From: Lutibacter maritimus
GTDB lineage: Bacteria > Bacteroidota > Bacteroidia > Flavobacteriales > Flavobacteriaceae
Reading direction: 5' to 3'
Length of the DNA: 64,000 bases
Assembly: GCF_900116115.1 (NCBI RefSeq)
Contig: NZ_FOZP01000006.1
Coordinates: forward strand, 62,001 to 126,000
A program made the translations under genes and the position numbers. How positions within the stretch are numbered: position 1 is the first letter of the stretch; every line of letters starts with the position of its first letter. Positions 1 to 8,863 of the stretch are shown in pieces. The notes beneath the pieces are model-generated. The model did no database searches. It had not been told where the DNA came from and was given only the letters and a program-made list of their open reading frames with translations.

Positions 1-1
1 A

Positions 2-199
2 AATATTGGTATAACATATATAAGATTTGCATTCAAAGAGTTGATTGATTCTTTACATTCTAAAAAATCAAGACCAAAAACGTTTTATGAATTAGTGTCA
101 AAATGTTTTTCAGCACTTAGTAATGACACTGAAGAATTAATTCAGCAAACCTCAAAACCAGGAGGTTATGACCGATTAATGAAGCGAAATTCATATTAA
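2..199 (+). CDS. C-terminal fragment of an unidentified protein
   Basis: An open frame enters from the left edge and ends at TAA 197-199, giving 65 residues. The fragment is basic and contains KKSRPKTFYELV and a C-terminal KPGGYDRLMKRNSY. I do not recognise the family. Its place directly upstream of an excisionase-type gene suggests it belongs to the same mobile element, but that is inference. A short GC-containing hairpin follows the stop (233-254). Confidence 0.5.
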   Translation, partial: NIGITYIRFAFKELIDSLHSKKSRPKTFYELVSKCFSALSNDTEELIQQTSKPGGYDRLMKRNSY

Positions 200-232
200 T
201 TTTCGTTCACCCGTCAACTATTTTAGTTTTCG

Positions 233-254
233 CGGGAACACGTGTCTCTTCCCG
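233..254 (+). terminator. Possible hairpin terminator after the first gene
   Basis: CGGGAA at 233-238 can pair with TTCCCG at 249-254 around a loop containing CACGTG. Only a weak T-rich stretch follows, so this may be a terminator or another structured element. It separates the left partial gene from the excisionase-type gene. Confidence 0.3.
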
Positions 255-336
255 TTAGATTTAAATATTCATTCAATATAATTTTGGAACTGTTCAAATG
301 CAAAGAGTATTTGACATAATTTAAAATTATATTATA

Positions 337-672
337 ATGAGTAGAATACCTTTCGATTCACTACCGCAAGTAGTGCAAGAACTAAATGCTAAAATTGACA
401 ACATTACTTCGTTGCTTCAATTTCCAAAACAAAATGTTCAGCAAACTGATCTTCTAGTAATTAAAGATGCTGCAAAATTCTTAAACCTTTCCGTAAATAC
501 TTTATATGGCAAAGTTAGTAGAAGAGAAATACCTTATATGAAACAAGGTAATAGGCTTTACTTCTCTAAAATGGAACTAACAGACTACATTAAATCAGGT
601 AAAGTTTTATCTGACAGTGAAATTCAAGAACAAGCAAATAACTTTTTATCTAAAACAAACATTAAAAATTAA
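337..672 (+). CDS. Excisionase-family helix-turn-helix protein (HTH_17)
   Basis: The protein has 111 residues. A MerR/excisionase-type HTH spans about residues 45-92: the typical 'IKDAAKFLNLSVNTLYGKVSRR' arrangement, then 'IPYMKQGNRLYFSK' and 'ELTDYIKSG'. Such small HTH_17 proteins are common in Bacteroidota integrative elements, where they act as recombination directionality factors or transcription regulators. Residues 1-40 could form a short coiled coil. It lies 4 bp upstream of the next gene and probably heads the mobile-element module. No integrase is visible; it may lie left of the window. Confidence 0.8.
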   Translation: MSRIPFDSLPQVVQELNAKIDNITSLLQFPKQNVQQTDLLVIKDAAKFLNLSVNTLYGKVSRREIPYMKQGNRLYFSKMELTDYIKSGKVLSDSEIQEQANNFLSKTNIKN

Positions 673-676
673 ATTT

Positions 677-1174
677 ATGGAAACAATTAATAAAAGAGTA
701 TCAATTTACCAGCAATTAATTTCAAGGAATTATGAAAATGAATTCACTATTGATTATTTAGTAGAAATGGATTTAGGATTTAAATGGCCCGATAAACTTG
801 AACTAAAAAAGAAGAAATCTATTTCCAATAATTTTAGAGATGTAGTAAGGGAGATTGAAAAATATTCAATGGATTTAGCCCCTGATTATAATCATAGAGT
901 TGTAATTGGTCTTGCAATGGCCTTTCAATATGGGAAAAAAGCAAGAAATCTCTATCATAGAATCTGTAAAATCAATGAAAATTATGATAAAGAATTATGT
1001 AATAAGGAGTTTTCCAAATGTTTACAAAATAACACATCATTTTTTTCAATAGACATTGTCCACACATTATTTTCTGCCACTTATTTTGAAGCAATGCGCT
1101 CTTTTAATATGAAACGCTTAAATAAAGCTAATAGTCAAAAGAATGACAATATACAGACAACTATTAACAATTAA
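677..1174 (+). CDS. PriCT_2-like small protein, copy 1
   Basis: The protein has 165 residues. I chose ATG 677, 4 bp after the preceding stop, over an upstream ATG at 617 that would overlap the HTH gene. Residues about 79-116 carry a pattern of the form 'GLAMAFQYGKKAR..YHRIC...NYDKELCN.EF.KCL'. This resembles the primase C-terminal 2 (PriCT_2) domain found at the end of Bacteroidota mobile-element primases. The rest of a primase is absent. The next gene shares the same motif, so the two are paralogues. A role in element replication is inferred from this similarity and from the adjacent helicase. Confidence 0.6.
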   Translation: METINKRVSIYQQLISRNYENEFTIDYLVEMDLGFKWPDKLELKKKKSISNNFRDVVREIEKYSMDLAPDYNHRVVIGLAMAFQYGKKARNLYHRICKINENYDKELCNKEFSKCLQNNTSFFSIDIVHTLFSATYFEAMRSFNMKRLNKANSQKNDNIQTTINN

Positions 1175-1178
1175 TATT

Positions 1179-1541
1179 ATGAGAAACCTTATTAGATTAA
1201 GTAAACCAACTGAAGCGTTTTTTAGAAAATCTATTAAAGATATAGATAAAAACTCTAGAGATATTACCAAGAATTATAAATATAAAAATCAACTAGGGCT
1301 AGCTTTTGCTAATACTTACGGTGAACAAGCGCGGGATTTCTTTCATATAATTTGTAAACCTAATGCTAATTATGATAAACTTAAGTGTAATGTAGAATAT
1401 ACAGAATATCTAAAAGTTAAAGATAATAGAGAAGACCTAAGTATTTTCTTTCACCTATACGGTAAAGACCTTATGAGGAGATTAAATGAAATAATGAAAG
1501 CAGTCGAACTAGAAAATAACGCAAAAAATAATCAATTATAA
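1179..1541 (+). CDS. PriCT_2-like small protein, copy 2
   Basis: The protein has 120 residues. ATG 1179 lies 4 bp after the previous stop and is preferred to an upstream in-frame ATG at 1143 that would overlap copy 1. Residues about 40-78 ('LAFANTYGEQARDFFHIIC...NYDKLKCN') match the motif of copy 1 position by position, including the paired Cys and the NYDK block. The N-terminal halves differ. It is followed after 1 bp by the helicase-like gene, so the three are very probably co-transcribed. Function is unknown beyond the PriCT_2 resemblance. Confidence 0.6.
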   Translation: MRNLIRLSKPTEAFFRKSIKDIDKNSRDITKNYKYKNQLGLAFANTYGEQARDFFHIICKPNANYDKLKCNVEYTEYLKVKDNREDLSIFFHLYGKDLMRRLNEIMKAVELENNAKNNQL

Positions 1542-1542
1542 A

Positions 1543-3432
1543 ATGAAAAACTATAATACCATTAACGGTAAAGGTTACCGTTATATTAGTGAAATTCCTG
1601 AAATAAAAAAAAATGGACTACCGAGAGGTATATTAAACAAGAAACGATCAGATGTTGGTGGTACTTACTCTGTATTGTCTAGTAAAGTAAATTATATCGT
1701 TGTTGTGCCAAATGTTTCACTTATTGATTCTATAATGGCAGACAAAAATATTACGTATCCCATAATTGCGGTAAAAGAGGGGTTTATTAGATCTGAATTT
1801 GTTCAATATATAGAAAATAATAATATCCATAAAATTATAGTGACATACGATAGTTTTTATAAAGTTGCTGATTTGCTAGTTGAACAGGATTTTAACTTGA
1901 AAGATTATAGGGTTCTTGTTGATGAGTTTCACAACATTTTAGGCAATTATGGATTTAGAAAACGAGCAATTGATAATTTAATTAAAACAACTGAAAGATT
2001 TAATTACGTCACTTATATGTCTGCCACCCCAATTAATAATATGTTTAATCCTAACTTCTTAAAGGATGAGCCACATACTATAATAGAATGGGACGATTTA
2101 CCTAAAGTCAAAGTATCATCATTAAATCACTACAACCCTATTGAATCTGTCCTTAAAATGATAGATAAATTTTTGGGAGTTGATGGATTGATTATTTCCC
2201 AAATTAATGGGAATCCAGAGAAAGTTGAAGAATTATTCATTTATGTTAACTCGGTGAAAGATATAGCAACTATCTGTAAAAGTTTAAAAGTTAGCTCTAA
2301 TAACGCTAAAGTCGTGTGTAGCGATAAAATCTGGAATGAAAGAATTTTGAAAAGGGTAAATCTTAAGATCTCAAAAATCAATGACCCAAACAAAAGATTA
2401 AACTTTTTTACTTCAAAGGCATTTGCTGGAGCTAATCTTTTTAGTAATAATGGATTGGTTATTGTGCTTTCCAATAGTGATAAAAGACATACTTTGATTG
2501 ATTTAGAGACATCTCTTTATCAAATACACGGTAGACTCAGAGAAAATGAGCAATATCAAAATGTTTTTAGGCATATACTAATTCATATAAGTGCAAGTAT
2601 TACAGCTAATCATCCTGGACTTATTGTGGATAATTACAAGAAAAAAGCACAACAAGAAATTGATGATAAAATAGCCAAGTCTAAGCATTTAATTAGTGGC
2701 TTCAACAAATTATCTTCAAAAGAGAAGGAATCCCTTAGGAAGCAATTCTTATCCAACTCATATTTTGCAGATTATGATGAAGAAAAAGATTCTTTTGAAT
2801 TGTCAGAACTGATGATAAATTTTGCACAATATCAAGCCAATCTTTTATATAATATCTATGCAGAAGGAGTTTCCGTTGTCTCAGCTTACCCTAAAGATCG
2901 CTTTGAGGTTTCTGGGCATAGTGCGCTTTTATTTAAAAATGAAGTGGAAATTAAATTGGCTACAACTGACAATTTTAGAAGCTTATTTGAGGATTATATA
3001 AAAATTAAAGTTAAGGATTCTGATGCTTATCTTATTGAAAGGTATGAACAAGAGTACCCAATCTTTGAAAAGGCTTATAGTCAATTAGGAGTATTTGTTT
3101 TATACAATTTAAAATTTTCTCGAACTTTGATAGAGCGATATATGGAAATATACTCTAGCTGGAGTATAGACAACTATCTGAGTAGCCTAATTGATAGTGA
3201 CGAAAACAACTTTATATCTACTAAAAATTTGAAACAGGGATTTATAAAATTCTTAAAGAGATCTAGGATTAATACTACAGGAATCGGGATTACAGCCTCT
3301 AATATCGTAAATCACGCTGTAGGGTTTGAAATAGAACTATCACAAAAGAGAATCAATGGCAAGCGAGTTCGGGGCTATGTGATAAAGAAAAGCTCTACTC
3401 ATCTATTAGACATAATGGGCTATACACCTTAG
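1543..3432 (+). CDS. SF2 helicase-like protein of a mobile element
   Basis: The protein has 629 residues. Superfamily 2 motifs are visible in order: a degenerate nucleotide-binding segment with 'NKKRSDVGGT' (about 32-41), a DExH box 'VDEFH' (D127-H130), motif III 'SATP' (160-163) and a motif VI-like 'QIHGRLRE' (327-334). The classical GxGKT is replaced by a GGT form, which I associate with Bacteroidota mobile-element helicase-like proteins. The C-terminal 230 residues are unassigned. It starts 1 bp after the PriCT_2-like pair and probably acts with it in element replication. Whether it hydrolyses ATP cannot be judged from sequence. Confidence 0.65.
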   Translation: MKNYNTINGKGYRYISEIPEIKKNGLPRGILNKKRSDVGGTYSVLSSKVNYIVVVPNVSLIDSIMADKNITYPIIAVKEGFIRSEFVQYIENNNIHKIIVTYDSFYKVADLLVEQDFNLKDYRVLVDEFHNILGNYGFRKRAIDNLIKTTERFNYVTYMSATPINNMFNPNFLKDEPHTIIEWDDLPKVKVSSLNHYNPIESVLKMIDKFLGVDGLIISQINGNPEKVEELFIYVNSVKDIATICKSLKVSSNNAKVVCSDKIWNERILKRVNLKISKINDPNKRLNFFTSKAFAGANLFSNNGLVIVLSNSDKRHTLIDLETSLYQIHGRLRENEQYQNVFRHILIHISASITANHPGLIVDNYKKKAQQEIDDKIAKSKHLISGFNKLSSKEKESLRKQFLSNSYFADYDEEKDSFELSELMINFAQYQANLLYNIYAEGVSVVSAYPKDRFEVSGHSALLFKNEVEIKLATTDNFRSLFEDYIKIKVKDSDAYLIERYEQEYPIFEKAYSQLGVFVLYNLKFSRTLIERYMEIYSSWSIDNYLSSLIDSDENNFISTKNLKQGFIKFLKRSRINTTGIGITASNIVNHAVGFEIELSQKRINGKRVRGYVIKKSSTHLLDIMGYTP

Positions 3433-3440
3433 GATTAAGT

Positions 3441-3500
3441 GTCACTATTTTTACGGTTGAGCCTCCTTATATAAGAAGATTTTAAATATAAAATAGTGAC
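3441..3500. repeat. Inverted repeat between helicase-like and DUF1643 genes
   Basis: GTCACTATTTT at 3441-3451 is repeated inverted as AAAATAGTGAC at 3490-3500, a perfect 11-bp match separated by 38 bp. A related AGTTACACT follows at 3507. The spacing is too wide for a normal terminator. It could be an operator, a recombination or replication site, or a long-loop hairpin. Confidence 0.6.
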
Positions 3501-3531
3501 ATAAAAAGTTACACTAAAAAAGAAGAAAATA

Positions 3532-4122
3532 ATGATAAAAAATCAATTCATAATAACAGGACTATACTATGAAGAGCTAGGATTTAAGTTCCGTAAGTAC
3601 TTAGATATTAAGAAAATCAATTCAGACATTTGTAAACCAGATATAATGGTAATAATGATGAATCCTGGCTCTTCAAGGCCTATAAATGGTATAGATAATA
3701 ATACAGAAGAATCACTAGCAATTCCTGATCGTACGCAAGACCAGATTATGGAGGTTATGCAAAATTGTGATTTTGAATATGCTCGAGTACTAAATTTATC
3801 CGATTACCGTGAAGCGAATAGCAATGAATTCTATAAAATGATTCCAGTACTAGAAACTGAGCAAATCTCACATTCTATTTTTGACGAATCACGCAAAGAA
3901 GATTTACAAGCACTTTGGGTAAACAAAGTCCCAGTTATTTTTTCCTGGGGCGTAAATCCAAAACTAAAATCATTAGCTTTAAATGCAATTAAGGCTATCA
4001 ATATCACAAATCCTATTGGTTGGCAAAAAACTGATTTTAAGTGGGCATATTACCACCCTTTGCCTAGAATACATAAGAATCAAATTGAATGGGTTACTCT
4101 AATTTCTAAAAAATTATATTAG
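3532..4122 (+). CDS. DUF1643-family protein
   Basis: The protein has 196 residues. The family pattern is visible: 'IMVIMMNPGSS' (about 41-51), 'PDRTQDQIMEVM' (about 67-78), 'ARVLNLSDYRE' (about 87-97) and a late 'YYHPLPR' block. DUF1643 proteins are widespread in mobile elements and have no settled function. The conserved 'NPS..D.T' layout suggests a small-molecule or nucleotide-binding enzyme, which is inference. It is preceded by the inverted repeat at 3441-3500 and followed by 158 bp of AT-rich spacer, so it may be its own transcription unit. Confidence 0.65.
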   Translation: MIKNQFIITGLYYEELGFKFRKYLDIKKINSDICKPDIMVIMMNPGSSRPINGIDNNTEESLAIPDRTQDQIMEVMQNCDFEYARVLNLSDYREANSNEFYKMIPVLETEQISHSIFDESRKEDLQALWVNKVPVIFSWGVNPKLKSLALNAIKAINITNPIGWQKTDFKWAYYHPLPRIHKNQIEWVTLISKKLY

Positions 4123-4280
4123 TGTATTTAAAGTGAGTCTAAACTAGCTTTACTACGATATAAACTTGAAAACACGACTTTAATACTTTATATTTGGTAG
4201 GTCTTTATGAAAAATTGCTACTAAGTTTCAAAAATGACAATTGCATTAGTTTTATTATTTATTTTGAAATTTTTACTTAA

Positions 4281-6032
4281 ATGAAATTAACTTCCAGAAT
4301 TGTACTAACTTTTAATGATATTTTTCCAGATGAGGAACCTAAAGGAATAAATGAATATCTGGATGGTATTGATAAAGATTTACTTATAAAATTCGGTTCT
4401 TTTATTTTAGGGTTTTCTAGAGACTCTAAGTACGAACATCCTGTAACGTTCTTGAAAATGTTTTTTTCTGAAGAAAACGATCAATTTTCTAGGGAAGTAT
4501 TTCTGAAATTACGAGCATTTGTTGGAGTTTCAGATAAACCAATTACAGATTACAGTTTTCCCTTTATTGTTAGTAGCTTGTCCTTTTTTGAAAATGCTTT
4601 TGCAGAAAATTTTGGCCTATTAAAAAATTATACAAACCAAGAAATTGAAATTAGAATTTTTAAGGCTTACTTATTATTAAATAAAATTAACACCACTAAT
4701 AGGACCTTCGTTTTAGATGAAAGTATAAGCTATTTAAAAGAAGATATCACCAAGTTTGCTACGGGTTACTGCATAGGTTTATTCTTAAATAGTTCAGATT
4801 TTGTTAACTATGATTTAAAAAAGGTATTTGTAACCCAAATAATTAGAGCAATATCATTTTTTGAATTTTTGGAAGGTATTGATAGTGCTCAAGAATTGTT
4901 AAAAGAATTCTATAAAGAATACAATGTATCAGGGTACTCCGCCTACTTAAAGGGATTATTACCTCTTGCAACTTCTGTTATTACTAACGAAAAAGAATCA
5001 CATACCGATATTATTATAACTGAAAACAAGAAAAAAGCATCAAATATCGAGTTCCTTGAAAAGTTTTCAATTGATCCATCTGAATTATTTGAAGCTTTTG
5101 ATTTCAATTATATGAGATCTGCTCCAGTTTATCGTTATGACGAAAATACATTTAGATTAACCTACCCTTTATTTGCACTTGAATTAATAGGTAATGGGTT
5201 ATATTTTAAGTTCAAAGCAATTAATGATGAACTACCCAAAGGAAAAAAAGTTAAAGACCTTTATGGTCTTAAAACTTATGATTTTTCTGAAAAATTTATA
5301 TTACATAAAGTTTTAAAAGATTATTTCGGAAATAGATTTTTCCAAAGAAATGGAGATGATTTAGATGCAGAATTTGAGGGGGCTCCAGATTACTATGTTC
5401 GTAATGGCAAAAAAATATTTCTATTTGAATCTAAAGACATATTGCTAAATGCAAAAGTAAAACAGTCGTCTGATTTTAACGAAATAAATAACGAGCTATC
5501 TATTAAACTTTATAAAAACGAAAAAGGAAAGCAAAAAGCAGTTTTACAAATTATTAATAATATTCGTAAAATTCTTACTAAAACATTAGAATTTGATTCA
5601 AAGTACAATCCAAGAAATATAATAATTCACCCAATATTAGTTTTGCACTATAGAATATTTAATACTACTGCTTTAAATAAATGGGTTAACTTTTGGTTTC
5701 AAGAAGAATTAAAAAATTTAGAACAAGAGGGGTTAGATGTGTCCAATGTAAAACCTTTACTTCTAATTGATATTGATACATTAATTTACAATAAAGATGT
5801 CTTCTCTGGCTGCAAGCTTTCATTAGAAGAAGTTTTAATTGAGTATCAGGAAGATTTTATAAATTTCAGTGTCAAAGATAAAAAATACAGAAGCGAAGAG
5901 GAAGCAACTCAAGCACTAAAGAATTCACTTATTCCTTTTGGGGAGTTTTTAGATAATAAAATAGATTTGAGTGGATTAAGAGTTGTACCTAAAGAATTTG
6001 AAGAGAAGACCTACGGATTATTTAAAGACTAG
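4281..6032 (+). CDS. Unknown protein with a PD-(D/E)XK nuclease-like motif
   Basis: The protein has 583 residues. The N-terminal ~330 residues are mainly helical and unassigned. A PD-(D/E)XK-type core is visible at 'APDYYV' (D370) followed by 'FLFESKD' (E383, K385). Conserved-looking K and Q residues follow in 'KGKQKAVLQIINNIRK', as in motif IV of this superfamily. There is no signal peptide or membrane segment. It lies 119 bp upstream of hsdM with its own leader, so it is next to but probably not within the restriction operon. A nuclease role in defence is inferred from the motif and context. I do not recognise the family. Confidence 0.5.
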   Translation: MKLTSRIVLTFNDIFPDEEPKGINEYLDGIDKDLLIKFGSFILGFSRDSKYEHPVTFLKMFFSEENDQFSREVFLKLRAFVGVSDKPITDYSFPFIVSSLSFFENAFAENFGLLKNYTNQEIEIRIFKAYLLLNKINTTNRTFVLDESISYLKEDITKFATGYCIGLFLNSSDFVNYDLKKVFVTQIIRAISFFEFLEGIDSAQELLKEFYKEYNVSGYSAYLKGLLPLATSVITNEKESHTDIIITENKKKASNIEFLEKFSIDPSELFEAFDFNYMRSAPVYRYDENTFRLTYPLFALELIGNGLYFKFKAINDELPKGKKVKDLYGLKTYDFSEKFILHKVLKDYFGNRFFQRNGDDLDAEFEGAPDYYVRNGKKIFLFESKDILLNAKVKQSSDFNEINNELSIKLYKNEKGKQKAVLQIINNIRKILTKTLEFDSKYNPRNIIIHPILVLHYRIFNTTALNKWVNFWFQEELKNLEQEGLDVSNVKPLLLIDIDTLIYNKDVFSGCKLSLEEVLIEYQEDFINFSVKDKKYRSEEEATQALKNSLIPFGEFLDNKIDLSGLRVVPKEFEEKTYGLFKD

Positions 6033-6151
6033 GAGAAAGAATCTAAAATTATTCACAAAAAGTTATAAAACATACACAAATCATTCAGTTCAAAAAAGTA
6101 CCTTTATAGCTAACATATTTTTATAAAAACAGAATACTCTAACAAAACAAA

Positions 6152-8863
6152 ATGGCAATAAAAAAATCCGAACTATACAGCTCATTATGGGCAAGTTGTG
6201 ATGAGTTAAGAGGTGGAATGGATCCAAGTCAATACAAAGATTATGTATTGGTAATGTTATTCCTAAAATACATAAGTGATAAATGGGCAGGCAAACCCTA
6301 TGCCCCAATTACAATTCCAGAAGGTTCTAGCTTTGATGATTTAAAAGCCCTTAAAGGGAATGATCATATTGGAGACCTTATAAATAAAAAAATAATTGGA
6401 CCTATTGCGAAAGCTAATCAGCTTTCTGATATGCCAGATTTTGATGATGTTACCAAATTAGGTGATGGAACAGAAATGGTAGAACGATTGACCAACTTGA
6501 TTGCAATTTTTGAAAAACCAGAATTAGATTTTAGTGGAAACCGTGCTGAAGGTGATGATATTTTAGGAGATGCCTATGAATACTTAATGCGGAATTTTGC
6601 TACGGAAAGCGGAAAAAGCAAAGGGCAATTTTATACACCTGCAGAAATCAGTAGAACAATGGCAATGATTATTGGAATTGATAAAGCCAATACAAGTGCC
6701 AACACCACTATTTATGATCCTACGTGTGGATCAGGTTCCTTATTGTTAAAAGTAGGTGTTACAGCAAATTCAAAATTAACATTATACGGCCAAGAAAAAG
6801 AAGCAACTACAGCTGGATTGGCACGTATGAATATGATTTTACACGATTATCCAACCGCTGAAATAAAACAAGGCAATACACTTTCCAAACCTTTATTTGA
6901 AGAAAATGGCAATTTAAAACAATTCGATTTTGTGGTAGCAAATCCACCGTTTAGCGACAAACGTTGGAGCAGCGGATTAACCTTGCCTGAAGATGGTAAA
7001 TACAATCGTTTTGCTGATTATGGTGTGCCACCATCTAAAAATGGAGATTTCGCCTATTTATTACATATTGTACGCTCGCTAAAACGTAACGGTAAAGGTG
7101 CCGTAATTTTACCTCACGGCGTTTTATTTAGAGGAAATGCAGAAGAAGTTATTCGTAAAAATTTAATTATAAAAGGCTATATAAAGGGAATTATTGGTTT
7201 GCCTCCAAATTTATTTTATGGTACAGGGATTCCTGCGAGTATAATTTTAATAGACAAAGAATATGCTGCAAACCGTAAAGGTATTTTTATGGTAGATGCA
7301 GGTAAAGGATTTGCTAAGGATGGTAATAAAAATAGACTGCGTGAGCAAGACATTCGTATGATAACCGATATTTTTAATAGCCAAATTGAAATCCCTGGAT
7401 ATAGTAAAATGGTGTCGGTTACCGAAATTCAAAATAATGAATACAATTTAAATATTCCTCGGTATATTGAAAGTCAAGATAAGGAAGATATTCAAGATAT
7501 TGAAGGACATTTAAAAGGCGGTATTCCAAACGTTGATATAGAAGATTTAAACAACTATTGGCAAGTGTACCCAAGTTTAAAAAGTAGTTTATTTCAACCT
7601 TTAAGAACCAAGTATTCAAGCCTGAAAATAAAAAAAGAATACATAAACCAAACTATTTTTGAACATCCTGAGTTTGTTACCTTTAGCAATCAAATGGACG
7701 AACTTTTTGCTACTTGGAAAACTGAAAGCATCACCTATTTAAAAGGGCAAGATGTTAACTGTCATCCTAAATCCATCATTAAAGAGTTAGATGAAAATAT
7801 ATTAACCAAATACCAAAACAAACCTTTGGTTAATAAATACAATATGTACCAACATTTACTAACCTATTGGAATGATACAATGCAAGATGATTGCTATATT
7901 ATTTCTTATGATGGTTGGAAAGCAGAAACATACCGCATTTATAAGGAGAACACCAAAAAGGTAATGGTAGATAAAGGTTGGACTTGTGACCTAGTGCCAA
8001 AAGACTTAGTTACAGATAGATTTTTCCCTGATGAAAAACTGGAAATTGACAATTTCAATGCCAATTTAGAAACAATTATAGCTGAATATACAGAGTTACA
8101 AGAAGAACATAGCGGTGAAGAAGCTGCGTTAAAAGATGTAACTAAAAAAACAGACGCACAAACAAACTTAATTGATTTTATAGATGTAGCCTTAAGCAAT
8201 TATTTTCCTAAGTTATTCACTTCAAGTGAAGATTTAAAAGAAGATTTGAGAATGTTAATTATTGAAGAGTTTCAATTGAAAAACAACGCCGCTTTAGAAC
8301 AATTAAAAAACGGAAAAGGCAACATCACCAAAAAAGCGATTACCGATAAATTAGCCAATGCTAATTGTAGTGACGATGAAAAAAAAGTGTTAAACAACTA
8401 TGTGAAAATTTTAGCTAAAAAAACTAAAGTAAATAAAGAGCTAAAAGCATTAAATGAAGCAATTGAAATAGCCATTAACAAGAAAATTGAAGAAGATAGC
8501 CAGTTAGAATATATTTTTGAAATTACCATTTTAAGAAAATACATTCAATTAAAAGATGATGAAACAGCTGTAAAAAAAGAAATAAAAGAGGCTGAAGATA
8601 AGTTGGATGCACTATTGTATGCCAAATACCCAACCTTAACTGCCGAAGAAATAAAAACATTAGTAGTAGTCGATAAATGGATGGTAGCTATTGAAAATGC
8701 AGTTAAAAGTGAAATAGACAACATTAGCCAACGTTTAACCAACCGTATAAAAGAATTAACGGAACGTTATGAAACACCTTTACCATTAATTAATACGGAA
8801 ACTTCTCTTTTAGAAAATAAAGTTTCAGAACATCTAAAAAAAATGGGATTTGTATGGAATTAA
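6152..8863 (+). CDS. hsdM: Type I restriction-modification DNA methyltransferase subunit
   Basis: The protein has 903 residues and transfers a methyl group from SAM to adenine N6 as the M subunit of the HsdRMS complex. The HsdM N-terminal helical domain occupies about residues 5-140. Then come 'GQFYTP' (158-163), SAM-binding motif I 'DPTCGSGSLL' (189-198) and catalytic motif IV 'NPPF' (264-267). Ordinary HsdM is about 500 residues. Here about 400 extra C-terminal residues, rich in Lys/Glu and predicted-looking coiled coils (about 640-870), extend the protein. It is the first gene of an ~14.8 kb operon and overlaps hsdS by 10 bp. The leader at 6033-6151 probably holds the promoter. Confidence 0.95.
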   Translation: MAIKKSELYSSLWASCDELRGGMDPSQYKDYVLVMLFLKYISDKWAGKPYAPITIPEGSSFDDLKALKGNDHIGDLINKKIIGPIAKANQLSDMPDFDDVTKLGDGTEMVERLTNLIAIFEKPELDFSGNRAEGDDILGDAYEYLMRNFATESGKSKGQFYTPAEISRTMAMIIGIDKANTSANTTIYDPTCGSGSLLLKVGVTANSKLTLYGQEKEATTAGLARMNMILHDYPTAEIKQGNTLSKPLFEENGNLKQFDFVVANPPFSDKRWSSGLTLPEDGKYNRFADYGVPPSKNGDFAYLLHIVRSLKRNGKGAVILPHGVLFRGNAEEVIRKNLIIKGYIKGIIGLPPNLFYGTGIPASIILIDKEYAANRKGIFMVDAGKGFAKDGNKNRLREQDIRMITDIFNSQIEIPGYSKMVSVTEIQNNEYNLNIPRYIESQDKEDIQDIEGHLKGGIPNVDIEDLNNYWQVYPSLKSSLFQPLRTKYSSLKIKKEYINQTIFEHPEFVTFSNQMDELFATWKTESITYLKGQDVNCHPKSIIKELDENILTKYQNKPLVNKYNMYQHLLTYWNDTMQDDCYIISYDGWKAETYRIYKENTKKVMVDKGWTCDLVPKDLVTDRFFPDEKLEIDNFNANLETIIAEYTELQEEHSGEEAALKDVTKKTDAQTNLIDFIDVALSNYFPKLFTSSEDLKEDLRMLIIEEFQLKNNAALEQLKNGKGNITKKAITDKLANANCSDDEKKVLNNYVKILAKKTKVNKELKALNEAIEIAINKKIEEDSQLEYIFEITILRKYIQLKDDETAVKKEIKEAEDKLDALLYAKYPTLTAEEIKTLVVVDKWMVAIENAVKSEIDNISQRLTNRIKELTERYETPLPLINTETSLLENKVSEHLKKMGFVWN

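Noticed and set aside
677-1541. Toxin-antitoxin pair
   Set aside because: The two small genes are paralogues that share the same PriCT_2-like motif, unlike a toxin and its antitoxin.
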